64,000 bases of DNA from Pseudomonadota bacterium (GCA_003577275.1 QEVO01000001.1:124001-188000); one strand, 5' to 3'; shown: positions 43,867 to 53,867, counted from the stretch's first letter. The notes: a model not told the origin generated them from the sequence alone. Numbers and translations: made by a program.

Positions 43867-43945
43867 CAGGCGACCAGCAATTAGAGGCAGGCATGCAACT
43901 GAACGGCTATCTACAGAGGCGGCACCGACGCTCCAATGTCATTGG

Positions 43946-44689
43946 GTGGCCACAGTGAAAGTGCTGTTCCTGGACGAATCCGGAGATCACAACCTGTCAG
44001 TGATCGACCCTCAGTATCCCATGTTTGTGCTGGGCGGCGTTATCATGGACAAAGGCTATGCTGAAGGAGAGCTGGTTCGGGAGCTGAACGCCTTCAAAAT
44101 GGACATGTTCGGGCGCACGGACATTGTACTTCATACCGCTGATATCACCCGCAACCGCAATGGCTTTGAACAGCTTAAAGACGCATCCTTCCGCCAGCTC
44201 TTCTATCAACGCCTGAACGCTTTGATGCGGCGGCTGCGCTACACGGTGGTTGCCTGCGCCATCCGCAAGGGAGACCATCTGAGCCGTTATGGCGTCGCCG
44301 CTCTTGACCCTTACCTTCTAAGCCTTGACGTGCTGGTGGAGCGGTTCTGTTTCGATATTGGCAAGGTAAGCGGCGGCGGCGTGATTGTTGCCGAAAAACG
44401 CGACCCCACCCTTGACCGAGAACTTGATCTGGCATGGTTGAACCTGAAAATTCAAGGTACGCGGTTTCTGCAAGCCCATGATATTGAAGACCGCATTTTG
44501 GGCCTAAACTTACGGGCGAAGAAGGATAATATCGCTGGCCTGCAACTGGCCGATCTGGTCGTCTCTCCCATTGGCCGCCATGTGCTGGGCAAGGCAGACA
44601 AGGAAGATTGGCGGATCGTTATGGATAAATTCCGCGCCAATCGCACTGGCGAAGTGAAAGGTTATGGCCTTGTCATATTGCCAAAATGA
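43946..44689 (+). CDS. DUF3800 domain protein
   Basis: 247 residues. The family motif LFLDESGD is at the N-terminus, then YPMFVLGGVIMDKGYAEGEL and the C-terminal acidic-residue helix DNIAGLQLADLVVSPIGRHV. DUF3800 proteins have an RNase-H-like fold and turn up beside restriction and other defence genes; no activity is established to my knowledge. Start is GTG 43946 or GTG 43955. It lies just upstream of the broken methylase gene. Confidence 0.88.
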   Translation: MATVKVLFLDESGDHNLSVIDPQYPMFVLGGVIMDKGYAEGELVRELNAFKMDMFGRTDIVLHTADITRNRNGFEQLKDASFRQLFYQRLNALMRRLRYTVVACAIRKGDHLSRYGVAALDPYLLSLDVLVERFCFDIGKVSGGGVIVAEKRDPTLDRELDLAWLNLKIQGTRFLQAHDIEDRILGLNLRAKKDNIAGLQLADLVVSPIGRHVLGKADKEDWRIVMDKFRANRTGEVKGYGLVILPK

Positions 44690-44824
44690 AAGGGGCCAGC
44701 CCCCGCTACGCAGTGACCAGCCCACAGTCCATATATGGGCCAATTGGTCCGGTTTGTCAAGGTTGCTCGAAAATTCATCAAAAAGCGCGGCAAATTCTGA
44801 AAACATACACGAAGGGGCAGAACG

Positions 44825-45145
44825 GTGACGGAACTGAATTTCAAGGGCAAGGAATTTGTCTACAACCATCATCTGGCGGTGCCCTTCCGCCCGCTGGTGC
44901 CAGACCCGAAAAAAGGCATCGGCCCGGTGGCCATGGACGGCAACCTGATCATCCAGGGCGACAACCTGCACGCCCTGAAAGCCCTGTTACCCTTATACGC
45001 GGGCAAGGTGGACTGCATCTTCATTGATCCGCCTTACAACACTGGCGAGGAAGGCTGGTGCTATAACGACAACGTCAACGCCCCCATGATCAAGGATATA
45101 TATGTTTGGCACTTAAGCACATGGACATGGCCATACAGTGAATAA
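44825..45145 (+). pseudogene. Truncated type III restriction-modification methyltransferase (Mod), N-terminal piece
   Basis: Residues 1-89 match type III adenine methyltransferases: FVYNHHLAVPFRPLVPDPKK, GNLIIQGDNLHALKALLPLY, and the catalytic motif DCIFIDPPYNTGEEGWCYND. Homology stops at about 45094 (NVNAPMIKD); the last 15 residues (IYVWHLSTWTWPYSE) are unrelated and the frame ends at 45145, overlapping the LuxR start. A full Mod is several times longer. The target-recognition part is missing. The ribosome site aaggggcag and upstream promoter region remain, so this promoter may now feed the LuxR gene. Confidence 0.82.
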
Positions 45146-47843
45146 ACGTAAAATTAGCATCCTCCAACAGCCCTCTTGGCTGGTGACGAGTAAGATTTCA
45201 CCGCCGCAGTCATCGGTGCAGGTGGTGGATAGGCCCGCCTTGATAAAGAAGTTGGATGGCGCCCTGGATGTCCGCCTTAGTCTGGTTCTGGCCTCAGCCG
45301 GCTATGGCAAGACCACCTTGCTCGCCCTATGGCGCGAAAAGCTGATGGCAAATGGCGTTGCGGTCAGCTGGTTGGCTCTTGATGAAGAAGACCGGCAATC
45401 CAAGAAGTTCATACCCTATTTAATCTGGGCGCTGAGCCGAGCCAATATCATTATCGACGGGTTGCTTGATACGGTGGCAAATGAAGTTACGAGCATCCCA
45501 TCACGGTCGCTGATTTCGACCCTATTGAACGGGCTAAGCGCCACAAAAAAACAACTGGTAATCATATTAGATGATTACCACCGGGGGCAATCAAATGAAA
45601 ACGATGACCTGCTAGCGTTCTTCCTTCGTCATCTGTCTGGCAATGTTCACGTTGTGATTTCAAGCCGAGAAGTACCTAAATTCGGATGGGCGGAATTCAG
45701 TTCCCGCGGTGAAATGCTTGAGCTTGGCGTTACTGATTTGCAATTTGCCTTTCCAGATGCCAAAAAATTCATCTCCAAGAACCAGAATATAGATTTATCC
45801 GATCCTGAAATAAGAGAGCTGGTTCAAAAGACTGAAGGCTGGGCACTGGGTTTGCAGCTTGCCATTATCTACTTAAAGAAACAGTCGCAGTACTCCGATA
45901 AGCTCTACTTGTTTTCCGGCCGAACGATGGAAGTGACCGATTATCTGCTTATGCAGGTTTTCCAGCAACAGCCAGCTGATATTCAAAACTTTCTAGCTCA
46001 AACTTCCGTGCTTGAAAGGTTCAATGGCGATCTGGCAAATGCTGTATGTTGCCGCGAAGACAGCTGGCGCGTAATGGAACAGCTTTATCAACGAAATTTG
46101 TTTATATTCTTCCTCGATCAAGAGCGGGAATGGTGCCGTTACCACGATCTATTTTCCGAGTTTCTCAAAGAACGGTTGCGTCGCTGCGGTCGTGCGGAAA
46201 GCGAAGCTGTTCATGATAAGGCAGCGCGTTGGTTCAGTAGTCATGGGATGATTTCAGATGCGGTCAAGCACGCGCTGCAATCAGGATCGCTGGAACTCGT
46301 TGCGCAAATTGCTGAAGAGGCAGGAGGGTGGCGGCTAGCAATAAAAGAGAACTTGCTTGTTCTGCGGAAGGTGTGTTCCCGTTTGCCGGAAAACATGCTG
46401 CGAAAGTATCCAAGATTGTGGCTTGGAGACATTCTGATATCAGCAAAATCCGGGCGGATTGATGATGCCCAGCGAAAATTGAGGGAGCTTGATTGGCGTC
46501 AAGCGGGCCTTGCGACAGTCAGCGAGTTGGTGAAGGCAGAGCGACTAGCAATTGGAATTCTTATCGCTGGGTATGAAGACAGGCCTGTGACGGCGCAGGA
46601 TTTGGATGAAATTAATCAGTTGGCGCAAAAACTGAAATTTGAAGATGACCTTGTGCTGACGTTGCTGCATAATCATTTGTGCTTGCTTTATCTAGATGCC
46701 GGCAGGTTTAATCAGTCAATTGAAGAAGCCAGAAAGTGTAAGAATTATTTTGCCGCCAGAGGAGATGAATATGGCGCTAGCATCATAGATATGCATATCG
46801 GGCAGTCTGAATTGGCGCAAGTGCACCTGAATGCGGCCGCAAAAATCTATAGCGATATTTATGATAAAGCCCGCCATTATTTGGGGGACGGCGGTGATGC
46901 GACGGCAATTTCCAGGGTTTTGCTTGCAGAGACGGATTATTATCAGAATGACCTCGAATCCGCAAGCCAGCATCTGCAAGCATCGTTGCCCCACATAGAG
47001 ATATTCGATGGCTGGTTTGATATTTATGCTTCAGGGTATGCCACCGCAGCCTCGCTATCCCACATTTCTCAAGGAATTGATGCCGCCATGGCAATGCTGG
47101 ATCGGGCTGATGAAATCGCACGCCGCCGGAATCTTGATCGCCTTGGCAGATTGGTGCGTCTGCTGCGCGTTAGGGAATTGACAAAGGCCGTTGATTTGCG
47201 TGCGGCTGAAGCTTTTGCAGCTGAATTTGAACCCTTTGAGGAAGCTGAAATGCCGATAGGCTCCCAGTTACCCAGTTGGCGCCTACTGGAGGCTGCGGGG
47301 ACGTGCCTGGCGGATCTTTCGCTGCAACTTGGCGATAAGGAGCGCGCTTTAGCTATTCTCAGGCCACGACTCGCGCAAGCCGAGGCTAACGGATGGGCGC
47401 TGTCTTCCATGAGGATGCAAATAAAATTGGCAATGTGCCATGACGCCATTGGCAACCATAAAGAGGCGCGTGAGCTGATGGGAAAGTCGCTGTTGAAGGC
47501 CGCTCCGCAAAATTTTATTCGGCAATATCTCGATGAAGGCGCGGCGCTGAAAAAACTGCTTAATGGATTACGCCGCCGGGATGAACTTCTAATCCCCGCC
47601 GTGAAGGACTTTGTGGCCGTAATCCTTGGCGAACAGGCGGAGGGTAAGGAATTATTAACTGACCGTGAAAAAGAGGTTTTGGATCTCATTATCAAAGGCT
47701 GCTCATCAAAAGAGACGGCCTTCCGGCTAGGGCTATCCATTAACACCATAAAGTATCACCGCAAAAGGCTGTTCGAGAAACTTGGGGCAGCATCCCGTGC
47801 CCAGGCCATATCTGCCGCCCGTAAGCTTGCCCTTTATTCCTAA
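45138..47843 (+). CDS. MalT-like LuxR-family transcriptional activator
   Basis: 901 residues, a STAND-type ATP-dependent regulator. Residues 52-60 (ASAGYGKTT) are Walker A; LVIILDDYHRGQSNENDDLL is the Walker B region; the middle is TPR-like helical repeats that should bind the inducer; the end, LTDREKEVLDLIIKGCSSKE and NTIKYHRKRLFEKLGAASRA, is a LuxR helix-turn-helix. GTG 45138 starts inside the broken Mod frame. It is the first gene of the A/T-richer cargo, all in its direction, and is the likely activator of the racemase-HyuA-DUF917 operon and the TonB receptor; inference. Confidence 0.92.
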   Translation: MNKRKISILQQPSWLVTSKISPPQSSVQVVDRPALIKKLDGALDVRLSLVLASAGYGKTTLLALWREKLMANGVAVSWLALDEEDRQSKKFIPYLIWALSRANIIIDGLLDTVANEVTSIPSRSLISTLLNGLSATKKQLVIILDDYHRGQSNENDDLLAFFLRHLSGNVHVVISSREVPKFGWAEFSSRGEMLELGVTDLQFAFPDAKKFISKNQNIDLSDPEIRELVQKTEGWALGLQLAIIYLKKQSQYSDKLYLFSGRTMEVTDYLLMQVFQQQPADIQNFLAQTSVLERFNGDLANAVCCREDSWRVMEQLYQRNLFIFFLDQEREWCRYHDLFSEFLKERLRRCGRAESEAVHDKAARWFSSHGMISDAVKHALQSGSLELVAQIAEEAGGWRLAIKENLLVLRKVCSRLPENMLRKYPRLWLGDILISAKSGRIDDAQRKLRELDWRQAGLATVSELVKAERLAIGILIAGYEDRPVTAQDLDEINQLAQKLKFEDDLVLTLLHNHLCLLYLDAGRFNQSIEEARKCKNYFAARGDEYGASIIDMHIGQSELAQVHLNAAAKIYSDIYDKARHYLGDGGDATAISRVLLAETDYYQNDLESASQHLQASLPHIEIFDGWFDIYASGYATAASLSHISQGIDAAMAMLDRADEIARRRNLDRLGRLVRLLRVRELTKAVDLRAAEAFAAEFEPFEEAEMPIGSQLPSWRLLEAAGTCLADLSLQLGDKERALAILRPRLAQAEANGWALSSMRMQIKLAMCHDAIGNHKEARELMGKSLLKAAPQNFIRQYLDEGAALKKLLNGLRRRDELLIPAVKDFVAVILGEQAEGKELLTDREKEVLDLIIKGCSSKETAFRLGLSINTIKYHRKRLFEKLGAASRAQAISAARKLALYS

Positions 47844-47891
47844 GGGCGTAGCCCATGGCGTTCAGAGGGTTTCAGGCCAGGGTGAACAGAG

Positions 47892-47909
47892 CTACCCTTT
47901 TTGGCCAAT
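47892..47909 (+). promoter_or_regulatory. 18-bp shared element before the racemase-hyuA operon
   Basis: CTACCCTTTTTGGCCAAT, ending 90 bases before the racemase start codon. The same element with one change is at 51449-51466, at nearly the same distance from the TonB receptor start. Candidate activator site or promoter element of the cargo. Confidence 0.55.
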
Positions 47910-47999
47910 AGCCCCGGTTGAGCATTCTCCTCTACCTATGGGTTCATGAAGGCACTTCTGCCGAAGTGTTGTCCCGCGCGCATTTTCATGAGGTCCCGT

Positions 48000-48755
48000 A
48001 TGAAAAGCAGAATTCGCCTTATCGTACCGATCATAACGGAGGGTCTGCGGACCGAGGCGCATGCCGCGGCGCTTGGCGATGATGATACCGAGATCAGCTT
48101 TGTCACCATAGACAACGGTCCGGAAACAATAGAGGGCGAGTTTGATGAAGTCTTTGCCAAGCCCGATACCGTAGCCAAAATAATTCAGGCTGAACAGGAT
48201 GGGGTTGATGCGGTGATTATCGACTGCATGGGTGATCCTGGCCTCGCCGCCGCTCGGGAAGCCGTTGCCATACCAGTGCTCGGGCCATGCCAGACCGCCA
48301 TGCATGTTGCTTCTATGCTGGGTCATAGATTTTCAGTAGTTACGGTTCTGTGCCGCCTGCAACCGCTCTTGGATAATCTTGCCAGCATCTACGGCGTAAG
48401 TGGGAAAATGACTTCCGTACGTTCTGTCGATATTCCGGTTATTGAACTGGACAAAGATCCGGAACGTTTGTGTCGTGCGCTGGCTGAACAGTCAATTCTG
48501 GCCATAGAGGATGATGGCGCCGATGTGATTATTCTAGGCTGCACCGGCATGGATGGACTGGCCGAAGCCATTGAAAACGAACTGATGAAAGCGCGCCTTA
48601 GCGGCGTGCCGGTTATTGATCCGATAAACGCTGCCATATCTTTGGCCAAAGCGTTGCTGCGTAGCAAGTTAAGTCACAGCAAACGCGCCTTTGGCTATCC
48701 TAGGCGCAAGAAAATTAAAGGATTTAATCTACCAACTTATGGCAATGAAGAATGA
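48000..48755 (+). CDS. Asp/Glu/hydantoin racemase family protein
   Basis: 251 residues from ATG 48000 (GAGG six bases upstream; the longer frame from 47946 has none). The two catalytic cysteines are seen in IIDCMGDPGLAAAREA (Cys76) and ILGCTGMDGLAEAIE (Cys181), the pattern of hydantoin/allantoin racemases more than amino-acid racemases. Metal-free two-base racemisation is expected. The C-terminal 25 residues are very basic. Its ATGA overlap with hyuA supports action on the same substrate or product. Confidence 0.88.
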   Translation: MKSRIRLIVPIITEGLRTEAHAAALGDDDTEISFVTIDNGPETIEGEFDEVFAKPDTVAKIIQAEQDGVDAVIIDCMGDPGLAAAREAVAIPVLGPCQTAMHVASMLGHRFSVVTVLCRLQPLLDNLASIYGVSGKMTSVRSVDIPVIELDKDPERLCRALAEQSILAIEDDGADVIILGCTGMDGLAEAIENELMKARLSGVPVIDPINAAISLAKALLRSKLSHSKRAFGYPRRKKIKGFNLPTYGNEE

Positions 48756-50359
48756 TTTCAAGTTCTAAAAAAATGCCGCTGCCCGCTTCGCTGCGTATCG
48801 GCGTTGATGTTGGCGGCACCAATACCGATGCTGTGGTCATGAGTGATACCGGGATTGTGTCATGGTTCAAGACGCCGACGACACCTGAAGTCGGGACAGG
48901 CATTTTCACCGCCATCAAACACATCCTGGAGGAAAACGACCTTCCCCCTGAATCGATCGGCAGCGTGATGATCGGGACGACCCAGTTTACCAATGCTCTC
49001 ATCGAGCGCAAGAAACTGGTGGAAGTGGGGATTATCCGTATTGCGCTGCCGGCGACAGCCAGCATTTCCCCTTTGACAGATTGGCCCAAAGACCTAGTAG
49101 AAATAATTGGCAGACATATTCATCTCGTTGCCGGCGGTTATGAGTTTGATGGACGAAAGATATCCGAGCTGGACGAAGACGCGATTTTCAAAGCTGCCCG
49201 GGATTTCAGAAAAAAAGGCCTGAAGGCGATTGCCATTTCCTGTGTCTTCTCACCCATGAGCGCGGCGATGGAGATGCGTGCGGCGGAAATTGTCATAAGT
49301 GAAATTCCGGACGCTAAAATCACCCTGTCCTCTGAGGTCGGCCGCCTGGGGCTTCTCGAGCGGGAAAACGCGGCTATTCTTAATGCCAGTCTGTCCCGCC
49401 TTGCCATCAGCGTGATCCAGTCCTGTAGCGCCGCTCTTAAGAGTTTAAAAATCAAGGCTCCCCTTTACATCAGCCAGAACGATGGCACCCTGATGGGAGT
49501 GGATCATGCTGAGCGTTTTCCTGTCATGACCTTCGCTTCGGGGCCCACCAACAGCATGCGTGGGGCAGCCTTTCTTTCAGGACTTGATGATGCCATCGTC
49601 ATCGATATTGGCGGCACAACGACGGACGTTGGGGTTCTTGCCAAAGGTTTTCCCAGAGAATCATCAGTGTCGGTCGATATTGGCGGTGTGCGCACCAACT
49701 TTCGTATGCCTGATATTCTATCAGTAGGCCTTGGTGGCGGCAGTCTGGTGCGCAGTGATGGCGCCATTACCGTGGGTCCCGACTCAGTGGGTTTCAGACT
49801 GAGCGAAAAGGCGCGTATTTTTGGCGGCGACGATCTGACTGCCACGGATATTGCCGTTGCCGCCGGTATCGCAAAAATTGGTAACCCTGCCGCGGTAGCA
49901 AGTATCAGCCCGGAAATAGTAAGCGATGCCATTAAAGTAATTCATCAAAGCATTACAAATGCGGTCGACCGCATGAAGACCAGCGCCAGGGAGATCCCCG
50001 TTATTCTGGTTGGAGGGGGCAGTATCCTGGCGCCGAAAACGATCCGCGGCGCCTCGCGCGTGATTATGCCCGAATATTATTCGGTGGCCAATGCCATTGG
50101 CGCCGCTATCGCCCAAGCCAGTGGTGAGGTCGACAAGGTTTATTCCTACGAATCGCTGGGACGTGACGGCGCTATTGAACAGGCGACTAAGGAGGCAAAA
50201 AATAGCGCCGTTTCCGCGGGCGCCGCGGCTGACAGCCTCAAGGTTGTCGATATTAGCGAATTACCGCTGGCCTATATGCCGGGAGGAACAGTCAGATTGC
50301 GCGTTAAGGTCGTTGGTGATCGCCCCGCCAGGCCAGTAAAAGCAGGGACGCCAGCATGA
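48752..50359 (+). CDS. HyuA-type hydantoinase/oxoprolinase family protein
   Basis: 535 residues, actin-like ATPase fold. The phosphate-binding motifs are RIGVDVGGTNTDAVVM (residues 15-30) and VIDIGGTTTDVGVLAKG (from about 283), and the adenosine-site segment is VILVGGGSILAPK. Family members use ATP to hydrolyse cyclic amides (5-oxoproline, N-methylhydantoin) with a second subunit; this shorter form is usually paired with DUF917, as here. It overlaps genes on both sides by 4 bases. Substrate inferred only as a cyclic amide. Confidence 0.88.
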   Translation: MISSSKKMPLPASLRIGVDVGGTNTDAVVMSDTGIVSWFKTPTTPEVGTGIFTAIKHILEENDLPPESIGSVMIGTTQFTNALIERKKLVEVGIIRIALPATASISPLTDWPKDLVEIIGRHIHLVAGGYEFDGRKISELDEDAIFKAARDFRKKGLKAIAISCVFSPMSAAMEMRAAEIVISEIPDAKITLSSEVGRLGLLERENAAILNASLSRLAISVIQSCSAALKSLKIKAPLYISQNDGTLMGVDHAERFPVMTFASGPTNSMRGAAFLSGLDDAIVIDIGGTTTDVGVLAKGFPRESSVSVDIGGVRTNFRMPDILSVGLGGGSLVRSDGAITVGPDSVGFRLSEKARIFGGDDLTATDIAVAAGIAKIGNPAAVASISPEIVSDAIKVIHQSITNAVDRMKTSAREIPVILVGGGSILAPKTIRGASRVIMPEYYSVANAIGAAIAQASGEVDKVYSYESLGRDGAIEQATKEAKNSAVSAGAAADSLKVVDISELPLAYMPGGTVRLRVKVVGDRPARPVKAGTPA

Positions 50360-51444
50360 AGCTTCAAGTAAAGGATCTGATCAATTTTTCTCGCGGCGCA
50401 GCCTTACTGGGTACTGGCGGAGGCGGCGACCCCTACATTGGGCGGCTGATGTTGGAACAAGCGCTGCTAAAAACCGGCAAGCTTAATATAATCAACCTTG
50501 GTGAAGTAGCAGATGATGCCCTGGTTGTTTCAGTGGCCATGATGGGAACCCCCACAGTTCTGGTCGAGAAATTTCCCAATGGTAGTGAAGCGGAAAATTG
50601 TCTGCGCGCCATGGAAGATGAATTGGGACGCTCCATAGATGCCATCATTCCTGCTGAAATTGGCGGGTTCAATTCTGCGATCCCCCTAGTGCTGTCAGCG
50701 CAAACTGGCATTCCCGTCATTAATGCTGATGGCATGGGGCGCGCTTTTCCGGAATTGCAGATGGTGACCTATAGCGCCTACGGTGGAGCTATTTCACCGT
50801 GTGTCATGACAAACGAACGTGGTGACGTCGTGACAATCAAGTCAACAAACAATCGTACCACGGAGATGCTGGCGCGCAGCGTTGTCATGCAAATGGGTGG
50901 CTCAGCCCAGATTTGTTGTTACCCCATGGAGGGGCGCTTCATAAAAAAATATGCCATTGCCGGAACATTGGATATTGCACTTGGCATTGGCAGCGCCATC
51001 TCCCAGGGCCGTGCTTCAGGTGATCCCTTTGAAGAACTGATATCTTATCTGGCAAGCACCGAACATTACCGGCATTCCAAACTGCTCTTTGATGGCAAGA
51101 TCGTCGATCTGGTGCGCAAAACAAGCGGTGGATTCACGACCGGAACCGCCAGTCTGTCGGAATTGGGCGCCTCGGAGGTCAGTTTCGAAATTGTCTTTCA
51201 GAACGAAAACCTGGCGGTTCGATCCGGCGGCCGGACGCTGGCTATCGTTCCAGATCTGATCTGTATACTGGACAGGGAAACTGCCGAGCCGATCACGACA
51301 GAAGCGTTGGCATATGGCCAGCGAGTCAAGGTTATGGCCGTGTCCGCGCCCGCGCTTTTGCGCTCTGATGCAGGGCTTCAGGCTTTCGGCCCCAAGGCGT
51401 TTGGCATCGATGAGCCATTCCGGCCATTCGAAAGCCGAGAATAG
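50356..51444 (+). CDS. DUF917 (S-methyl-thiohydantoin desulfurase domain) protein
   Basis: 362 residues. The family start ALLGTGGGGDPYIGRLML is clear, then IIPAEIGGFNSAIPLVLSAQ, INADGMGRAFPELQMVTYSA and the C-terminal ICILDRETAEPITTEALAYG. DUF917 proteins pair with HyuA and probably form its second catalytic subunit. The start overlaps the hyuA stop (ATGA). It ends the racemase-hyuA-DUF917 operon; the shared 18-bp element begins 5 bases after its stop. Confidence 0.9.
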   Translation: MKLQVKDLINFSRGAALLGTGGGGDPYIGRLMLEQALLKTGKLNIINLGEVADDALVVSVAMMGTPTVLVEKFPNGSEAENCLRAMEDELGRSIDAIIPAEIGGFNSAIPLVLSAQTGIPVINADGMGRAFPELQMVTYSAYGGAISPCVMTNERGDVVTIKSTNNRTTEMLARSVVMQMGGSAQICCYPMEGRFIKKYAIAGTLDIALGIGSAISQGRASGDPFEELISYLASTEHYRHSKLLFDGKIVDLVRKTSGGFTTGTASLSELGASEVSFEIVFQNENLAVRSGGRTLAIVPDLICILDRETAEPITTEALAYGQRVKVMAVSAPALLRSDAGLQAFGPKAFGIDEPFRPFESRE

Positions 51445-51448
51445 CCGC

Positions 51449-51466
51449 CTACCCTTTTTGGTCAAT
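51449..51466 (+). promoter_or_regulatory. 18-bp shared element before the TonB receptor gene
   Basis: CTACCCTTTTTGGTCAAT, ending 88 bases before the receptor start codon; one mismatch to 47892-47909. The stretch between it and the start codon is A/T-rich with further ATTG/CAAT repeats. Confidence 0.55.
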
Positions 51467-51554
51467 TGATAATTCACATTCCCATAATTACTGCTCAATT
51501 GGGCTTATGCGGCTAACGTATTCTTTAAGACAGCAAACCTGGGAGGTTAACAAT

Positions 51555-53768
51555 ATGAAAGAAAAGAGTAAATCGGGAACTTTGACGGCCACAATCGCGT
51601 TGACAATGATGATTCCTGTCGGCGGTTTTGCTCAGGGAATAATCGAAGAAGTTGTGATAACGGCAACCAAGCGCGGTGAGACCTTGCTGCAGGAGACGCC
51701 GCTTTCCATTACCGCTTTTTCTAGTAGCGATCTCGATGCCATGCACATGGAAAGCATCCGAGATCTGGGCAAGAACACGCCGGGATTGGTGGTGTCCAAT
51801 AACGCGTCCTACGCTCAGCTCTATATACGCGGCGTTGGCAGCAACAATGTGTTTATCGGCTCAGACCCAAGCGTTACGGTTCACATCGATGGCGTTTATC
51901 TGGCGCGCCCTTTGATGGTATTTACCGATTTTCTCGATATTGAGCGGGTTGAGGTTCTGCGCGGTCCGCAGGGTACTTTGTATGGGCGAAACTCCGCAGG
52001 CGGCACGATCAACATCATTTCCAGGCAGCCATCCAATGATCTTCGCATGTCGCTTGCCGGCGAATACGGCAATTATGACAAGCGCAAGCTAACGGGCAGC
52101 GTGAGCGGACCACTGGTAGATAACCGCGTCATGGCGGGTATTTCGATCCTCAAAAACGATCGTGACGGGTACGTGGACAATGTTAATCCGGATACTACCG
52201 CCGATAAACTCAATAATGAAGACTCGTTTGCCATTCGCGGAATGCTGAAATTTATCCCCAGTGAATCGGTGGAAGTTCTGATAAGTGGCGATTACTTCGA
52301 ATCGGAAGATTATGGGAACCAGAAAAAACCATTGCACGTGGACGGCTTCGGCAACCCTGTCGTTATCCCGATACCAGGCTTTTCGCCGACGATCATCAGC
52401 GATCCCTGGACCGTCAGTATCCCGGGCGATTATCCCAGTTATAATGATATGACAACCAAAGGTGTTTCCGGAAAGCTAACGGCCCATTTGTCGCCCGAGG
52501 TCACGCTGACATCACTTACCGCATATCGCAAACTTGACTTTAAGGCCATCGTCGACAGCGACGCCACAGATGTAGCTGCCATTGGTCCGTTCAACCCTGC
52601 GGATAAGCAGGATCAATTTTCCCAAGAGCTTCAGCTTACTGGCAATACAGGTAGCCTTGAATGGCTTGCCGGGCTCTACTATTTCACCGAAGAATCTGAT
52701 TTCCTAGCTACCGCTGAAGCGCCGTTTTTCGGATTGATTTTCTCTGGCTTCATGACCACTGATTTTCTATCTGTCAACGATGTAACAGGTAAGACGGATG
52801 CCTATGCGGCCTATGTGCAAGGCAGTTACGCCGTCAATGAAAAACTGTCACTAACGGCAGGCATTAGATACAGCCATGAAAAGAAATCAATTGATGCGTC
52901 GGCGTCGATATTCCTGGATGGATTTGAGCTTCCAATAGGATTTACAAATCAAGATAAAGATAGCTGGGACGGATGGACACCGAAGTTCGGGTTGGACTAC
53001 AAGGTCAATGATGATGTGATGCTCTATGCTTCTATTACCCGCGGCTTCAAAAGCGGCGGCTTCAACTTTTCCGCCGACCAGCCTTCCTTCGACCCGGAAT
53101 TTCTCTGGGCCTATGAAATTGGTATCAAGTCTGATTTGGCAGACAAGCGCCTACGTGCCAATGCCAGCGCCTTCTATTACGACTATACCGATCTTCAGGT
53201 GCAGGGCTTTAAGGATCTAAGTGATTCGGGGGGAGTAGCAGGTGTCATCTTGACAAATGCGGCGAATGCAACGGTAAAGGGGTTCGAACTTGAAGTGACC
53301 GCGTTGCCGGTGCCTCAATTCATGTTATCAGCCAGTGTAGCATACCTCGACGCTACTTATGATGAGTTCATAACGGCGCGTTCAGCAATGCCTACGGTTC
53401 CGGTCGATGTTTCCGGAAATGTACTCAACAACTCACCGAAGTGGGCATTTAATATTTCAGCGCAGTATGATGTGACGCTAGGCGATAAAGGTACTTTATC
53501 CTTCCGTGCTGGATATAAATGGCAGGACGATGTGTTCTTCAACTCGCAATTCAATGATCCACTGATGGGGCAGAAATCGTTCGGCCTCCTTGACGCCCGT
53601 ATCGGCTATATCTCTCCTGATAAAAGATGGGAGGTATCAGTGTTTGGTAATAATCTCACAGACAAGGCCTATTACACTGATATGGCGGATTATTCGCCAC
53701 TGGGCTTGATAGGGCATATCACGCCGCCTAGAACTTATGGCATCAAGCTTGCCTACAGGTATGAATAG
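51555..53768 (+). CDS. TonB-dependent outer-membrane receptor
   Basis: 737 residues from ATG 51555, preceded by GGGAGG. Signal peptide TLTATIALTMMIPVGGFAQG, TonB-box/plug start IEEVVITATKRGETLLQETP, plug signature VEVLRGPQGTLYGRNSAGGT, and a 22-strand-type barrel ending in the aromatic-rich TYGIKLAYRYE. Receptors of this type import substrates too large for porins. Its place in the cargo suggests it brings in the compound degraded by the HyuA/M24 enzymes. Distinct promoter region with the shared element. Confidence 0.95.
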   Translation: MKEKSKSGTLTATIALTMMIPVGGFAQGIIEEVVITATKRGETLLQETPLSITAFSSSDLDAMHMESIRDLGKNTPGLVVSNNASYAQLYIRGVGSNNVFIGSDPSVTVHIDGVYLARPLMVFTDFLDIERVEVLRGPQGTLYGRNSAGGTINIISRQPSNDLRMSLAGEYGNYDKRKLTGSVSGPLVDNRVMAGISILKNDRDGYVDNVNPDTTADKLNNEDSFAIRGMLKFIPSESVEVLISGDYFESEDYGNQKKPLHVDGFGNPVVIPIPGFSPTIISDPWTVSIPGDYPSYNDMTTKGVSGKLTAHLSPEVTLTSLTAYRKLDFKAIVDSDATDVAAIGPFNPADKQDQFSQELQLTGNTGSLEWLAGLYYFTEESDFLATAEAPFFGLIFSGFMTTDFLSVNDVTGKTDAYAAYVQGSYAVNEKLSLTAGIRYSHEKKSIDASASIFLDGFELPIGFTNQDKDSWDGWTPKFGLDYKVNDDVMLYASITRGFKSGGFNFSADQPSFDPEFLWAYEIGIKSDLADKRLRANASAFYYDYTDLQVQGFKDLSDSGGVAGVILTNAANATVKGFELEVTALPVPQFMLSASVAYLDATYDEFITARSAMPTVPVDVSGNVLNNSPKWAFNISAQYDVTLGDKGTLSFRAGYKWQDDVFFNSQFNDPLMGQKSFGLLDARIGYISPDKRWEVSVFGNNLTDKAYYTDMADYSPLGLIGHITPPRTYGIKLAYRYE

Positions 53769-53837
53769 ACGGCGGATATATCCATAATGAAGGTCGTTTG
53801 CAATGGGGATGACGGCCAAGGAGTTAGACACCGTCGG

Positions 53838-53867
53838 AGAGACCAGACTTTGACCGGTCTGGTCTCT
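53838..53867. terminator. 11-bp perfect hairpin after the TonB receptor gene
   Basis: Stem AGAGACCAGAC / GTCTGGTCTCT with an 8-base loop, 70 bases after the receptor stop. No U tract follows, so it may be an incomplete terminator or a 3' stabiliser. Confidence 0.55.
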
